Shown: piece after piece, positions 1 through 6,708 of the stretch
Layout of the letters: every line of letters begins with the position of its first letter
How positions within the stretch are numbered: the first letter of the stretch is position 1
From: CAYGLF01 sp964350945
Lineage (GTDB): Bacteria > Chlamydiota > Chlamydiia > Chlamydiales > JAAZZY01
Assembly: GCA_964350945.1 (NCBI GenBank)
Contig: CAYGLF010000021.1
Span: 1-13,737, forward strand
Reading direction: 5' to 3'
DNA: 13,737 nucleotides
Program-made: the position numbers and the translations under genes
The notes under the pieces: generated by a model
The model's database searches: none
Told to the model about the DNA's origin: nothing
The model's input: only the letters and a program-made list of their open reading frames with translations

Positions 1-71
1 GGCTTATTAAGATTGAAAGTAGGAAGTTTATAAGGAAAAAAAATCAATCAGCCTGAAAAGTGATGTGATGA

Positions 72-821
72 CTACCTGAGAAAGAAGGCTTTTCTAAAAA
101 TTTGTCTCATAGTTTGCAAATTTAGCCCCCCCCTTTGAGTTCCTTTCGATTCTTCTGCTTCAATTTGAGCTGTAATCATTTCAGACTGCTTTAAAAATTT
201 TTCGGAGTAAGGCCCAAAAGAATCAGGCTTACAAGGCTTTCGTCTAAGTGCAGAGTCTCTTGAAGGGTAGCGAGTGAGGTAATGATTGGCGGCCTTGCCA
301 ATTTCAGATACAGTCATTTTTCCGAGCCCTTCAGGATCCTCTTTTGAAGCTTTTGAAATGGATTGATAACTTAAGCTAGAAGTTTTTTGGGAGGGGTACA
401 TAGGTTGAGCTCTTGCGTGAGTGTAGGCCTTTCTTAGCGAAAAATTGGTGGAAGGTTTAGGCTTCCAAATTAAATTTTTTAGACTCTTAAAACAATAACT
501 TATACAGCAACTGATTCTCTCCCAGATAGATGGGGTTTCAGAACGCTCCATAATGGGTTCGATTTTGTATGTTTTTTGTCTCCAACTGCTTGAGTTTGAC
601 GGTGCCCCATCTACTCTTAAGTATACTTGTGCTTTGAATCTTAAATTACTGGAGGCTTTCTCTCTAGCCTGGAATTTAATTTGAGATTGTGCAGGGACGT
701 CCCAGGTCTTTGCATTTCCAGTAGCGTCAACACCCGTCCATTTTCCTGGAAGAGGTTCGCTGTAATCAGCTTCTTTAGACCATTCAAATTTTTTGAGATG
801 TTCTCTTAATATACTGCTCAT
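72..821 (-). CDS. Uncharacterised basic protein, 249 aa, orphan gene
   Basis: I do not recognise this protein. It has no signal peptide and no convincing transmembrane helix. It is rich in Lys, Arg and Ser. A short hydrophobic patch at residues 100-118 carries three cysteines (C105, C106, C110) and is followed by the basic KPKP stretch. A Ser/Thr/Lys-rich segment follows at about 140-170, and the C-terminus is basic. The ATG at 819-821 is used because it opens the long frame, but its own Shine-Dalgarno is poor: the nearest AGGA on this strand (840-843) is 18 nt away and is better placed for a duplicated ATG at 833-835. A consensus promoter lies about 45 nt upstream and no other gene shares the transcript, so it is probably monocistronic. 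Codons 230-232 lie in an 8-G run that could make the reading frame unstable. A host-directed or lineage-specific protein is possible, but nothing in the sequence proves it. Confidence 0.7.
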   Translation of the reverse strand: MSSILREHLKKFEWSKEADYSEPLPGKWTGVDATGNAKTWDVPAQSQIKFQAREKASSNLRFKAQVYLRVDGAPSNSSSWRQKTYKIEPIMERSETPSIWERISCCISYCFKSLKNLIWKPKPSTNFSLRKAYTHARAQPMYPSQKTSSLSYQSISKASKEDPEGLGKMTVSEIGKAANHYLTRYPSRDSALRRKPCKPDSFGPYSEKFLKQSEMITAQIEAEESKGTQRGGLNLQTMRQIFRKAFFLR

Positions 822-836
822 GATATACTGCTCATG
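809..836. repeat. Perfect 14-bp tandem duplication over a start codon
   Basis: The unit ATATACTGCTCATG occurs twice with no gap (809-822 and 823-836, plus strand). On the minus strand each copy supplies an ATG followed by AGC AGT ATA. The copy nearer the promoter opens a 5-codon frame (M S S I S) that stops with TGA at 818-820, overlapping the ATG (819-821) of the 249-aa gene. Confidence 0.95.
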
Positions 837-866
837 AGTTCCTAAGTAATAAGTTTCCTAATACCC

Positions 867-895
867 ATTATACAGCTAAATCTTTAAATTGTCAA
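867..895 (-). promoter_or_regulatory. Perfect-consensus housekeeping sigma promoter
   Basis: On the minus strand, TTGACA (890-895) and TATAAT (867-872) are separated by exactly 17 bp, matching the sigma70 consensus (sigma66 in chlamydiae) at all 12 positions. The bases just before the -10 element read TG, close to an extended -10. Transcription should start near 860, giving a leader of about 40 nt for the 72-821 gene. No operator-like dyad is obvious around it, so expression may be constitutive. Confidence 0.85.
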
Positions 896-1013
896 GATTA
901 AGGTTCTGGTAAAGAGATGTTTAGGTTTTTTATAGGAAAGGATTTAAAAGTAGGTTTTTTGTAAGTGTCTTATTATTAATTAATAGAGCGTATTTTTAAA
1001 ATTATTTATTGAT

Positions 1014-2060
1014 CTAGACTGCCTTTTTTCGGTTTTTTTTAAAAAAAGGGCATCGTTTTTTTCGAACAAGCATCTGATTTTGAATGTGGGCCTGGGGTTG
1101 ATCAAGGAGCTTAGCGATAGTCTCTACCCAGTCTTTGCGGTCATTAAAAGCTGGGAGGCGGTAGGCTTTTAACCCTTTTTCTTCGATCACAGGCATATAT
1201 TCAGTCTCAATTTCAAAAAGTGTTTCGATGTGGTCTGAAGTAAATGCAAGAGGAATAAATAAGACTTTTTTCTTCCCCATAGAGCGTGACTGGATTTCTT
1301 TGCAAACATCTATTGTATAAGGCTTTATCCATTCTCCAGGACCGAATTTCGACTGGTAGGCGAGGATAGAGGCGCTTAGTGGAAATTTTTTAGAGATTGC
1401 CTCATAGGAGAGGATACACTCTTTTTGGTAAGGGTCTCCCTCATCCACATATTTTTGGGGAAGACCATGGGCAGAAAAAAATAAAAGAAGCTCGTCTTCA
1501 GAGACTTGATTTTCATCCATCCATCTTCGGATGCGACTTTCAAATAGAGAAACATAGTGTGGGTCACAGGGGTAGGACTTCAACCAGTTTATTTTAGAGC
1601 GAAAATGCATTGGCAGTTTTTCATCAAGCCAGCGGGCAATGCTACCTGATGTTGTGTAGCTAAACTGTGGAAACATGGGAAACACTTGCCATTGATCAAG
1701 GTCTAGCTTAGAGATGGTACGTATAAATTCTGGGTGGGTCGCTGGAAGGTAGCGATGGAAAGTAACGATGGGACCTAAGCCCATTTCTCTGAGCATAGAG
1801 GCTACTTTTTCCGTGTCTTTAAATATAGGAGATTGACCTCCAATACTTTGGTAGTCGGCTTTAATTTTTTTTGCTCTTTTTTTGGCGATCCAAGTAAAGA
1901 GGGCTTTATGTAAAAATTTGGGGAGAGGAGTTCTTAAGACTTCTTGGTCACATAAAAGACTGATTAAAAACTCAGGGATTTCGTCTATCGATCGAGGTCC
2001 TCCAAAGTTGACCACTAAGATTCCTGTTTTGCGCTTGACATTTGTTGCTGAGATTTTCAT
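1014..2060 (-). CDS. hemH: Ferrochelatase
   Basis: Inserts ferrous iron into protoporphyrin (coproporphyrin in some bacteria), the last or next-to-last step of haem synthesis. At 348 aa it has the normal family length. Visible family motifs in order: VNFGGP (17-22), YQSIGGQSPI (70-79), PQFSYTTSGS (131-140), FSAHGLP with the metal-handling His198 (195-201), YQSKFGPGEW (235-244), and FTSDHIETLFEIE with His277 and Glu279 (273-285). No cysteine cluster for an iron-sulfur centre is apparent. The last 25 residues form a Lys/Arg-rich tail beyond the catalytic domain. The ATG has no Shine-Dalgarno and no better in-frame start upstream; later starts would cut into the fold. It is divergent from the solute-binding lipoprotein gene with 28 bp between start codons. 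The same pairing is what I recall for C. trachomatis. Confidence 0.96.
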   Translation of the reverse strand: MKISATNVKRKTGILVVNFGGPRSIDEIPEFLISLLCDQEVLRTPLPKFLHKALFTWIAKKRAKKIKADYQSIGGQSPIFKDTEKVASMLREMGLGPIVTFHRYLPATHPEFIRTISKLDLDQWQVFPMFPQFSYTTSGSIARWLDEKLPMHFRSKINWLKSYPCDPHYVSLFESRIRRWMDENQVSEDELLLFFSAHGLPQKYVDEGDPYQKECILSYEAISKKFPLSASILAYQSKFGPGEWIKPYTIDVCKEIQSRSMGKKKVLFIPLAFTSDHIETLFEIETEYMPVIEEKGLKAYRLPAFNDRKDWVETIAKLLDQPQAHIQNQMLVRKKRCPFFKKNRKKAV

Positions 2061-2065
2061 ATAGA
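2035..2065 (+). promoter_or_regulatory. Candidate promoter for the solute-binding lipoprotein
   Basis: A perfect -35 TTGACA (2035-2040) is followed by TATAGA (2060-2065) at a long 19-bp spacing, or by the poorer CATATA (2058-2063) at 17 bp. Either would start transcription just before the strong GGAGG at 2076-2080. The element lies inside the first codons of hemH on the opposite strand, and the -10 covers or abuts the hemH start codon. Confidence 0.5.
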
Positions 2066-2088
2066 AACCAGAGGGGGAGGTAATAGAT

Positions 2089-2820
2089 ATGAGACGACTA
2101 TTTCATTTTTTAATAATTTTTGTCATTTTATTTTCAGGTTGTAGTGGGTTTAAAAAGAAATACTCAGTAGCTATTGATCCCACCTTTTACCCTGCTAATT
2201 TAGGAGGGTCAGCAGACAATGTCTATGGGATGATGATTGATCTTTTAGAAGAAATTGCCCGAGAAGAAGGGGTGATCATCCAGTGTATCCAATCCGGGAC
2301 AGAATCATTGTTAAATGGTTTGCAAAGAAATAGTTATGATGCTGTGATGACCACTAAATATAACCTTGGTGTAGAAACCAACATCTACTCAACTTCTAAA
2401 CCTGCCTTGATGACAGGTCCTGTTTTAGTCACATTGGTACAGTCCGATTTTTCAACCATCAGTAGAGATAGTGAAAAAATTATTGGAGTCGTCGCTCAGT
2501 CTGATGCCCAGCTGCTAGTTCAGAAATATCCTAAAGTAGTAATTGCTAGATTTTTAAGTGAAGCATTGTTAATGGAAGCTTTAAAAAATGGTCTCATAGA
2601 TGGTGCCGTTTTAGGAGTGATCCCAGCAAAGTCGTTTTCTGAGAATGTATACCAAGGATACTTTAAGATTAATCCCAAACCACTGAGTGATGAGGGGATT
2701 ATGCTCGTGACTATGGTTGATAAACACCCTTCATTAATTGCTTTATTCAATAGTGGATATAAAAAAGCAAAAAAATCAAAAGTATTGAGTCGACTGCTCA
2801 CAAAATGGAATGTAGCTTAG
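2089..2820 (+). CDS. Family-3 solute-binding lipoprotein (amino-acid type)
   Basis: Periplasmic substrate-capture component of an amino-acid-type ABC importer. The N-terminus is a lipoprotein signal peptide: basic start, hydrophobic core, then a lipobox ending FSGC with Cys18 as the lipidated residue. The mature part follows the SBP_bac_3 pattern: the first strand YSVAIDP (25-31), YGMMIDLLEEIA (46-57), the LLNGLQRNSYDAVM segment (74-87), the GVVAQSDA segment at the second-lobe entry (133-140), and EALKNGLIDGAVL (163-175). The length (243 aa) is typical. The start is firm: GGAGG (2076-2080) sits 8 nt before the ATG. No permease or ATPase of this class lies nearby, so partners must be elsewhere. 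Chlamydial homologues are often named glutamine-binding protein; the true ligand cannot be read from the sequence. The gene ends 4 bp from the convergent MFS gene. Confidence 0.88.
   Translation: MRRLFHFLIIFVILFSGCSGFKKKYSVAIDPTFYPANLGGSADNVYGMMIDLLEEIAREEGVIIQCIQSGTESLLNGLQRNSYDAVMTTKYNLGVETNIYSTSKPALMTGPVLVTLVQSDFSTISRDSEKIIGVVAQSDAQLLVQKYPKVVIARFLSEALLMEALKNGLIDGAVLGVIPAKSFSENVYQGYFKINPKPLSDEGIMLVTMVDKHPSLIALFNSGYKKAKKSKVLSRLLTKWNVA
2125..2154 (-). promoter_or_regulatory. hemH: Weak candidate hemH promoter
   Basis: On the minus strand, TTTAAA (2149-2154, 4 of 6) and TAAAAT (2125-2130, 5 of 6) are 18 bp apart. They lie within the first codons of the divergent lipoprotein gene, giving hemH a leader of about 58 nt. 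The region is AT-rich, so a chance match is quite possible. Confidence 0.3.
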
Positions 2821-2824
2821 CTTC

Positions 2825-4078
2825 CTATTTCAAATAGACATCTTTGCAATGTGTCTCTCGTACCCAAAAAGTCAATATCAAAGACAGCGCAAGAGAAAGC
2901 GTGAGGGGGAGCAGCGCAAATTTGAACATATTACCCGTCCCTATATTATCTTTCACAATATGTGCAATCGCAGGCTGTAATATAGGGGCCCCTATCAGCA
3001 AACAGAGCATATTGGCAAACCCCATGGCTTTCCCTTTCACATTAGGAGGAAGAATTTCTTTGATGATTGCAAAGGAGAGAACGTAGGAGCTGCACGTAAA
3101 TCCTAGTAACAAGTTGAGAAATCCGGCCAAATAAAGGGGAGCGTCTACATGAATAATAAAGTAGAGACACAGTGTTGATATTAAAGACCCTAAGATCATA
3201 ATAGGCTTTCTTTTCTTTATATGATCTGAAAGCCAACCTAAAAAAGGGCTGCCGATGCCTGCCCCAAGTAAGCCTAGAGAGACGATACTTGCAGATTGTG
3301 TCGGGGAGATGTGATAGCGGTGGCTGAAAAAAGGGATGCCCCAAAGAGCAAAAAAAGCTGGGATGACTGCAAAAGTCAGTCCTGTATACAGGCCATTAAT
3401 CCACACTTGTGACCGTTTGATAATTTCAAATAAGTTAGAAAGCTCCTTTTTTAGAGAGAATGAGCTTGCTCTATGCTCTATAATTGATGAGTCATTTGGG
3501 TGGTTGCGAACGATTATAAAGATGAGCATTGAAAGTCCAATACCTAAAATCCCACAAAGCAAAACAGCCTGACGCCAACCGAAATGTTGTACTGAGAACG
3601 TCAGAGATACCAGCGCAAGGGCAGAGCCTGCCATTGCAAATGTTTCGGTAAGTCCTAATAAGAGTGCAAACCGCTTAGGTTCAAACCAGCGGTCTATTAA
3701 GGAAAAGACGGAAACCAGGGCGGTTGCACACGAAAATCCCATGATAAGTCGGGCGCTCTCAGCTATCCACAAACACTCACATGAGGAAAAAATAACACAG
3801 GAGATGCCTGCGAATAAGCTCCCCAGTACCAACAAAATGCGCGGCCCTACAATGTCGACAAGAATTCCAGCAGGAACCTGCATGACAATGTAGGAGAAGA
3901 AAAAGTAAGTGGTGATAAAGCTGGCTTGTACGTAGCTAATAGACAGATCCTTAGTCAATTCAGTGAGCATCGGGCTTGGGGAGCTTTGCAGCATGAACTG
4001 ATAGGTCGGAAAAAGGGCTGCAGTAGCCCAAATCAGCCAGGGAAGGAACTTTGAAAAAGGTTTTTTAAACGTGGGCAA
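2825..4078 (-). CDS. Major facilitator superfamily transporter
   Basis: A 417-aa inner-membrane secondary transporter with the hydrophobic pattern of 12 helices in two halves and a hydrophilic central loop at about 191-225. Motif A in loop 2-3 reads GILVDIVGPR (71-80, with Asp75 and Arg80). Its second-half counterpart is GWLSDHIKKRK (281-291). A motif-B-like SARLIMGFSCA lies at 108-118. The start is TTG (4076-4078), supported by AAGGA 8 nt upstream; the next methionine comes only after most of the first helix. The substrate is unknown: the general pattern resembles sugar-acid or organic-anion permeases, but I cannot be more specific. It is transcribed away from the oppA group and is convergent with the lipoprotein gene. 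Confidence 0.9.
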   Translation of the reverse strand: MPTFKKPFSKFLPWLIWATAALFPTYQFMLQSSPSPMLTELTKDLSISYVQASFITTYFFFSYIVMQVPAGILVDIVGPRILLVLGSLFAGISCVIFSSCECLWIAESARLIMGFSCATALVSVFSLIDRWFEPKRFALLLGLTETFAMAGSALALVSLTFSVQHFGWRQAVLLCGILGIGLSMLIFIIVRNHPNDSSIIEHRASSFSLKKELSNLFEIIKRSQVWINGLYTGLTFAVIPAFFALWGIPFFSHRYHISPTQSASIVSLGLLGAGIGSPFLGWLSDHIKKRKPIMILGSLISTLCLYFIIHVDAPLYLAGFLNLLLGFTCSSYVLSFAIIKEILPPNVKGKAMGFANMLCLLIGAPILQPAIAHIVKDNIGTGNMFKFALLPLTLSLALSLILTFWVRETHCKDVYLK

Positions 4079-4086
4079 AGAGGGGT

Positions 4087-4091
4087 TCCTT
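4087..4091 (-). promoter_or_regulatory. Ribosome binding site fixing the MFS TTG start
   Basis: AAGGA on the minus strand lies 8 nt before the TTG at 4076-4078. No ATG or GTG offers a full-length protein, so this site decides the start. Confidence 0.7.
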
Positions 4092-4132
4092 CAGTATCTT
4101 TTGGTGAGGATATTAAGTGTACCTTAAAGCTG

Positions 4133-4172
4133 GTTTTTTCTTAAAAAACAAAGATTAAAAAATAAAAAAAAA
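4133..4172. other. A-tract-rich intergenic segment between divergent genes
   Basis: Four A-runs (4143-4148, 4150-4152, 4157-4162, 4164-4172) follow a T6 run. GTTTTTT (4133-4139) and AAAAAAC (4143-4149) form a 7-bp inverted repeat with a 3-nt centre. Such A-tracts usually bend DNA and may act as upstream elements for the flanking divergent promoters. I could not identify a convincing -35/-10 pair here for either gene. Confidence 0.4.
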
Positions 4173-4280
4173 CTTAGGTGTTTAAGAATAAGTTTATTGA
4201 AAATAGATCTCGGAAGAGAGCTATTTTTATTGGGTAAAAAAGTTTTTTTCTGTACATCAAGTGAAGGGGTCGGTGTTAAA

Positions 4281-4286
4281 GAGGTG
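4281..4286 (+). promoter_or_regulatory. Ribosome binding site fixing a GTG start
   Basis: GAGGTG (within AAAGAGGTGA) matches the anti-Shine-Dalgarno well and stands a few bases before GTG at 4290-4292. It favours this start over an in-frame TTG at 4197 that lacks such a site and would place 31 polar residues before the signal peptide. Confidence 0.7.
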
Positions 4287-4289
4287 ACC

Positions 4290-4700
4290 GTGAGAACAGG
4301 CATTCGTATATTTTATATCTTTTTCTATTCAAGTATTTTAGGTGTCGTTATGTTGGCTGGATTCGGCTTGATTGAAGGGCTGCATGCAGAGGGAAAAGTG
4401 ATCGAAAAATTTGAAGCAGGTCCTATTAAAGTTCCTAAGAAACAAGTTTTTAGAGCCAAGACTCACTTTGAATGGAATTTAGAAAATCCATGTCCCTGTA
4501 ATGATGATGAGGCACCATGTATTAAAAGCTTTCTTGATAAAGACCTTCCAACAACAACTCCCGAGTATGCAAAGAGTTATAAAAACTTTAGCAATAAAAA
4601 TACTCAGTATCAGGGGGGTAGTGTAGTACCTAATTCAACCGGTGAATCTTCAGTAAGAGTGATTGTCATTCCTTTTTGTAGGCAAGATCGCAAATCTTAA
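4290..4700 (+). CDS. Small exported protein with Cys cluster, function unknown
   Basis: I do not recognise this 136-aa protein. Starting at GTG 4290 it opens with a good signal sequence: Arg2 and Arg6, then a hydrophobic stretch to about residue 29, with a likely cleavage after LHA (31-33). The mature part of about 100 residues is mainly hydrophilic. It has a cysteine cluster PCPCNDDEAPC (C68, C70, C77) and a fourth cysteine near the end (C130), which could form disulfides in the periplasm or bind metal. A longer form from TTG 4197 (167 aa) keeps the same frame but buries the signal peptide. It ends 36 bp before oppA on the same strand, and its stop codon is in frame with oppA. It is probably co-transcribed with oppA-oppB-oppC, which suggests an envelope role near the peptide transporter; that is inference from position only. 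Confidence 0.7.
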   Translation: MRTGIRIFYIFFYSSILGVVMLAGFGLIEGLHAEGKVIEKFEAGPIKVPKKQVFRAKTHFEWNLENPCPCNDDEAPCIKSFLDKDLPTTTPEYAKSYKNFSNKNTQYQGGSVVPNSTGESSVRVIVIPFCRQDRKS

Positions 4701-4736
4701 TCGCAAGATAAATATTTTTCGGCTACTATCGTTGGC

Positions 4737-6635
4737 ATGGTAAAAAATTACGTTTTAACTTGCCTAATTGTCCTCTGTTTCCCTATGAGTTTCTTAAAAG
4801 GAGCAGAGACTGTGTCATCATTATCAACGGCGATATCCCCCTTAGATAGGGCAAAAAAAGGCTCGCTGGCCGGTAATTTGTTACTTCCCGATCCTTTTTA
4901 CCAAGAAAAGTTGCCCGCCATACTGGGCCCTCATTTTAATGCTGAGGGAGAATACACCACTGCTTTTTTTGCAAAACCCAATCACTATCACCCTTTTTCC
5001 AATGATCCTTTTGTTAATAGTCTCTGGGAGCTATGTACTGGAGGATTGTCACAGCTTCAGGTGGGGCACTATGAAACGATGTCTCCTCATTTAGGGGCAA
5101 GTATTACTGAGGAAATTGATGAGAAAGGGATCCATTATACGGTTCAACTTCAACCGAACCTTTTTTGGCAGCCTCTAAAAGCATGTGATTTTCCACATAT
5201 TGATTTAAGTCCAGGCTACTTCCAAAAAAAACCTCTTTGCTCCCAAGATTTTAAGTTCTATGTAGAGATGTTTAAAAATGCATTTGTAGATCTTCCTAAG
5301 GCTGTTTCTTTAAGACAAGTGTATCAAGATTTACAGGAAATTGAAATCAAGGATGATCAAACATTTATTGTTCACTGGAAGCTTAGCGACCAAACTCCTC
5401 ATTCGATTCGCTTACTCACCGGGCAATTGCGGCCCTTGCCACAACATATTTATGGTCATTGGCCCAACGGAGAGCCGATAGCTGATGAAGCAACCAGTCC
5501 TTTTCTGATGGCTCAGCATTTTGCAAACCACTGGGCGCGTCAGCATGTTTTCTCGTGTGGCCCCTGGGTATTTGAATCTAAAGATGCGAACCGAATTGAG
5601 CTAGTTCGCAATTCTTCGTTTCCTCATTGCTTTGCAGCTTTAATGGAAAAACTGGTTTTTACCTATAAATCATCTGCTGTAAGTGCTTGGCAATCATTCA
5701 AAGATGGGGAGCTCTCCAGTCACTTTTTAATGCCGCAGCAAATGAGTGATTACACGCGCTTTTTGAAAAGTGCTGTTTATCAAAAACAAAAAAAAGAGCT
5801 TGGGGAGATAAAAGCATTAGAGTACTTTTTAAGACAGTATTATTTTATAGGCTGGAACCAAAAACACCCTCTTTTTAAAGATGAAAAAGTAAGAAGAGCG
5901 CTCTCCTATGCGATTGATCGAGAAAAAATAATCGAACACTTTTTAAAAGGGGGAGCCAAAGCATTGAGTGGCCCTTTTATGCCGGGTAGTGCTGCCTATA
6001 ATTCAAAAGTAGCCCCCACAATTTTTGATCCTGAGCAATCCAAAGAGCTTCTTGAAAAAGCCGGTTTTAAACCGGGCAGCTTAGGGATTTTAGAAAAAAA
6101 AGAGGGGGGAGCAACTTATCAAATGCGCTTTCACCTAGCTTACTTTGCCCAAAATGAGCAGGCGCAAGCAATTTGTCAGTTTATTGCGACAAGCTATAAA
6201 GAAATAGGCATAGAGTGTTTGCTTCAGCCGCTAAATTACGCTGAAGTGATGGATCGCATCAAGAATAAAAATTTTGATGCTCTATATCTTGCTTGGGGTT
6301 TGAAACCACCCCCTGAAGATCCAGGCCCAAGCTGGCACTCTAAGGGTAGTGAGCGATTGGGATCCTCTAATTTTATAGGCTTTGAAGATCAACAAGTCGA
6401 TGGTTGGTTAGATGAGTTGAAGTATTGCCAAGATCCAAAGAGACGATCTGCACTAACTCAGGCCATTCACGCGCGGATTGATGCCTTGCAGCCCTGCACT
6501 TTTTTGTATATCCCTAAACAAGTATTTCTCTCTCGCTCTTATTTAAAAAATGTTTTTATTCCAAAAGAGTCAGAAATGATCACAGAAGCAACAATTGCAG
6601 AGCCTTGCCCCAAAATATTTTATATCCAAGAGTAG
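4737..6635 (+). CDS. oppA: Oligopeptide ABC transporter substrate-binding protein
   Basis: Periplasmic peptide receptor of the OppA/DppA type (SBP_bac_5), 632 aa, somewhat longer than the usual 540-600. A signal peptide covers about residues 1-23 and ends near LKGA; no lipobox is present, so it is probably soluble in the periplasm. Family landmarks: the early lobe segment NSLWELCTGGL, a GIHYTVQLQPNLFWQ strand, SQDFKFYVEMF, the CGPWVF turn near residue 273, and the strongly diagnostic segment from about 371 to 397, which includes KVRRALSYAIDREKI. The start ATG has no Shine-Dalgarno, and the in-frame stretch upstream runs back to the preceding gene's stop without another start. oppB follows after 73 bp. 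Chlamydial OppA paralogues import peptides, including cell-wall peptides in at least one studied case; ligand preference here cannot be told. Confidence 0.94.
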   Translation: MVKNYVLTCLIVLCFPMSFLKGAETVSSLSTAISPLDRAKKGSLAGNLLLPDPFYQEKLPAILGPHFNAEGEYTTAFFAKPNHYHPFSNDPFVNSLWELCTGGLSQLQVGHYETMSPHLGASITEEIDEKGIHYTVQLQPNLFWQPLKACDFPHIDLSPGYFQKKPLCSQDFKFYVEMFKNAFVDLPKAVSLRQVYQDLQEIEIKDDQTFIVHWKLSDQTPHSIRLLTGQLRPLPQHIYGHWPNGEPIADEATSPFLMAQHFANHWARQHVFSCGPWVFESKDANRIELVRNSSFPHCFAALMEKLVFTYKSSAVSAWQSFKDGELSSHFLMPQQMSDYTRFLKSAVYQKQKKELGEIKALEYFLRQYYFIGWNQKHPLFKDEKVRRALSYAIDREKIIEHFLKGGAKALSGPFMPGSAAYNSKVAPTIFDPEQSKELLEKAGFKPGSLGILEKKEGGATYQMRFHLAYFAQNEQAQAICQFIATSYKEIGIECLLQPLNYAEVMDRIKNKNFDALYLAWGLKPPPEDPGPSWHSKGSERLGSSNFIGFEDQQVDGWLDELKYCQDPKRRSALTQAIHARIDALQPCTFLYIPKQVFLSRSYLKNVFIPKESEMITEATIAEPCPKIFYIQE

Positions 6636-6708
6636 TTTTTCTTTTTTGATGACAAAATGTGTAAGGTCGCGTTTACTAGTGGCCTTTGAAGTCTAACAAA
6701 AAGATGAC

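Noticed and set aside
36..90. Possible terminator after the 72-821 gene: AGCCT/AGGCT arms followed by a U8 run on the minus strand
   Set aside because: Only a 5-bp stem with a loop of about 31 nt, partly inside the coding end; too weak to call.
974..985. Palindrome TATTAATTAATA downstream of hemH
   Set aside because: A/T only and common by chance in such AT-rich spacers; no link to a regulator.
1376..1597. Overlapping 60-66-codon frames on both strands within hemH
   Set aside because: No recognisable motifs or ribosome binding sites; they lie inside a well-supported gene.
2825..2837. Dyad CTATTT-C-AAATAG between the convergent lipoprotein and MFS genes
   Set aside because: Almost no loop, AT-rich and no U-run, so not a believable terminator.
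4197..4289. TTG at 4197 as start of the small exported protein
   Set aside because: No Shine-Dalgarno, and it would put a polar 31-residue extension before a clear signal peptide; GTG 4290 has a strong site.
4682..4709. GCAAGAT repeated 21 bp apart before oppA
   Set aside because: Only 7 bp long and partly coding; likely chance.
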